NCBI GenBank assembly: GCA_030606505.1
Contig: JAUWGI010000058.1
Coordinates: 1 to 5,734 of the forward strand
DNA length: 5,734 nucleotides
Direction of reading: 5' to 3'
Source of the DNA: Deltaproteobacteria bacterium
GTDB taxonomy: Bacteria; Chloroflexota; Dehalococcoidia; Dehalococcoidales; BS750m-G39
Shown: positions 5,378 through 5,734 of the stretch, piece after piece
Layout of the letters: each line of letters opens with the position of its first letter
Numbering within the stretch: position 1 is the stretch's first letter
The notes under the pieces: generated by a model
What the model was told of the DNA's origin: nothing
The model's input: the letters and a program-made list of their open reading frames with translations, nothing else
Database searches by the model: none
Translations under genes and position numbers: made by a program

Positions 5378-5700
5378 AACTGCTCAAGACGCTGTTGAAT
5401 TGCAGTCAGTTGTTGGGCCAGCATCTGTGATTGAGTTTTCAGGGCTTCAATCTCCTGCTCCGGGCTTGAGGCCTGGAATGCCGGGTCGGTGGGCGGCACC
5501 ATACCTCCACCCATGCCTCCACCCATGCCTCCACCCATGCCTCTACCCATGCCGCCGCCTCGGCCCATGCCACCACCCATGCCACGACCCATACCGCCGC
5601 CTCGGCCCATGCCACCACCCATACCTCCACCCATGCCGCCGCCTTGGCCCATTCCCCCACCCATACCGGGGTCAGCGCTCATACCAAAGTGGTCAGGCAC
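5359..5700 (-). CDS. Gly/Met-repeat protein with C-terminal coiled coil (DUF5320-like), possibly 5'-partial
   Basis: The protein has 113 residues from the GTG at 5700. Residues 12-67 are almost pure Gly and Met with a few Arg and one Gln (units such as MGGG and MGRGGG). Residues 68-79 are a Pro/Ser spacer. Residues 80-110 form a predicted coiled coil (EIEALKTQ, then AQQLTAIQQRLEQLE). The Gly/Met-rich head plus short C-terminal coiled coil resembles DUF5320 proteins, which accompany ferredoxin-ATPase and NifX-like genes in anaerobes. The start is uncertain. No Shine-Dalgarno precedes the GTG, and the frame stays open to the right edge (about 11 more codons), so the true start may lie outside the window. 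Against this, MPDHFGM resembles the MP-x start seen in relatives. The repeat composition supports a flexible, possibly metal-contacting tail, but no function is established. Confidence 0.68.
   Translation of the reverse strand: MPDHFGMSADPGMGGGMGQGGGMGGGMGGGMGRGGGMGRGMGGGMGRGGGMGRGMGGGMGGGMGGGMVPPTDPAFQASSPEQEIEALKTQSQMLAQQLTAIQQRLEQLENKGK
5500..5667 (-). repeat. In-frame minisatellite coding for the Gly/Met repeats
   Basis: Two nested periods are visible. At 5504-5551 there are four head-to-tail 12-bp units (cctccacccatg on the plus strand; the fourth has one change), each coding for one GGGM-type block. From 5552 a 42-bp period takes over: the 29-bp core starting ccgccgcctcggcccatg occurs identically at 5552 and 5594, and a diverged copy starts at 5636. 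Both periods are multiples of three, so copy-number change by slippage would keep the reading frame. The pattern points to recent expansion within a gene. Confidence 0.9.
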
Positions 5701-5734
5701 ATTGGGTTGGGAGCTCGTCTTGAACTTACCCGCC

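Noticed and set aside
5500..5667. CRISPR-like array
   Set aside because: The units are contiguous 12- and 42-bp tandem repeats without unique spacers, and they are in frame in a coding sequence.

Overview
The window is protein-coding almost end to end and moderately GC-rich. It looks like a chromosomal piece of a strictly anaerobic bacterium. The evidence is a run of iron-sulfur and P-loop ATPases of the kind confined to anaerobes, Shine-Dalgarno sites ahead of several starts, and an Mrp protein with the bacterial MIP18-type N-terminal domain. Anaerobic Chloroflexota (Dehalococcoidia), Desulfobacterota or Clostridia-like groups are all possible. The lineage cannot be fixed from this sequence, and naming one would be a guess.

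Plus strand, 1-1600: the 3' part of a long CaiB/BaiF-type (family III) CoA-transferase gene. The reading frame is open to the left edge. It opens with the typical C-terminal tail of one CoA-transferase domain, followed by a linker and a complete second domain. The gene is therefore a tandem-domain protein cut by the window edge. The second domain has Trp where the family has its catalytic Asp.

Minus strand, 5734 down to 1597: seven tightly packed genes, probably one operon. In transcription order they are a Gly/Met-repeat protein with a C-terminal coiled coil (DUF5320-like), a 64-residue Cys-rich zinc-ribbon protein, two paralogous MinD-type ATPases each with an inserted two-cluster ferredoxin domain, a small CoA-binding (Rossmann) protein, a NifX/NifB/ORP-family metallocofactor-binding protein, and an Mrp/NBP35-type P-loop ATPase with no CxxC cluster site.

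The two ferredoxin-ATPases, ORP-family protein and Mrp recall the orange-protein (orp) gene set of Desulfovibrio vulgaris, where ORP carries a Mo-Cu-S cluster. A reasonable inference is that this operon assembles, carries or inserts a metal-sulfur cofactor, with the two ATPases supplying redox- and nucleotide-gated steps. The zinc-ribbon and Gly/Met-repeat proteins are unexplained accessory members. The operon and the CoA-transferase gene converge and share the palindromic CTAG at 1597-1600 as both stop codons. No RNA genes, insertion sequences, CRISPR arrays or rho-independent terminators were seen, and no stretch over 300 bases lacks a gene.
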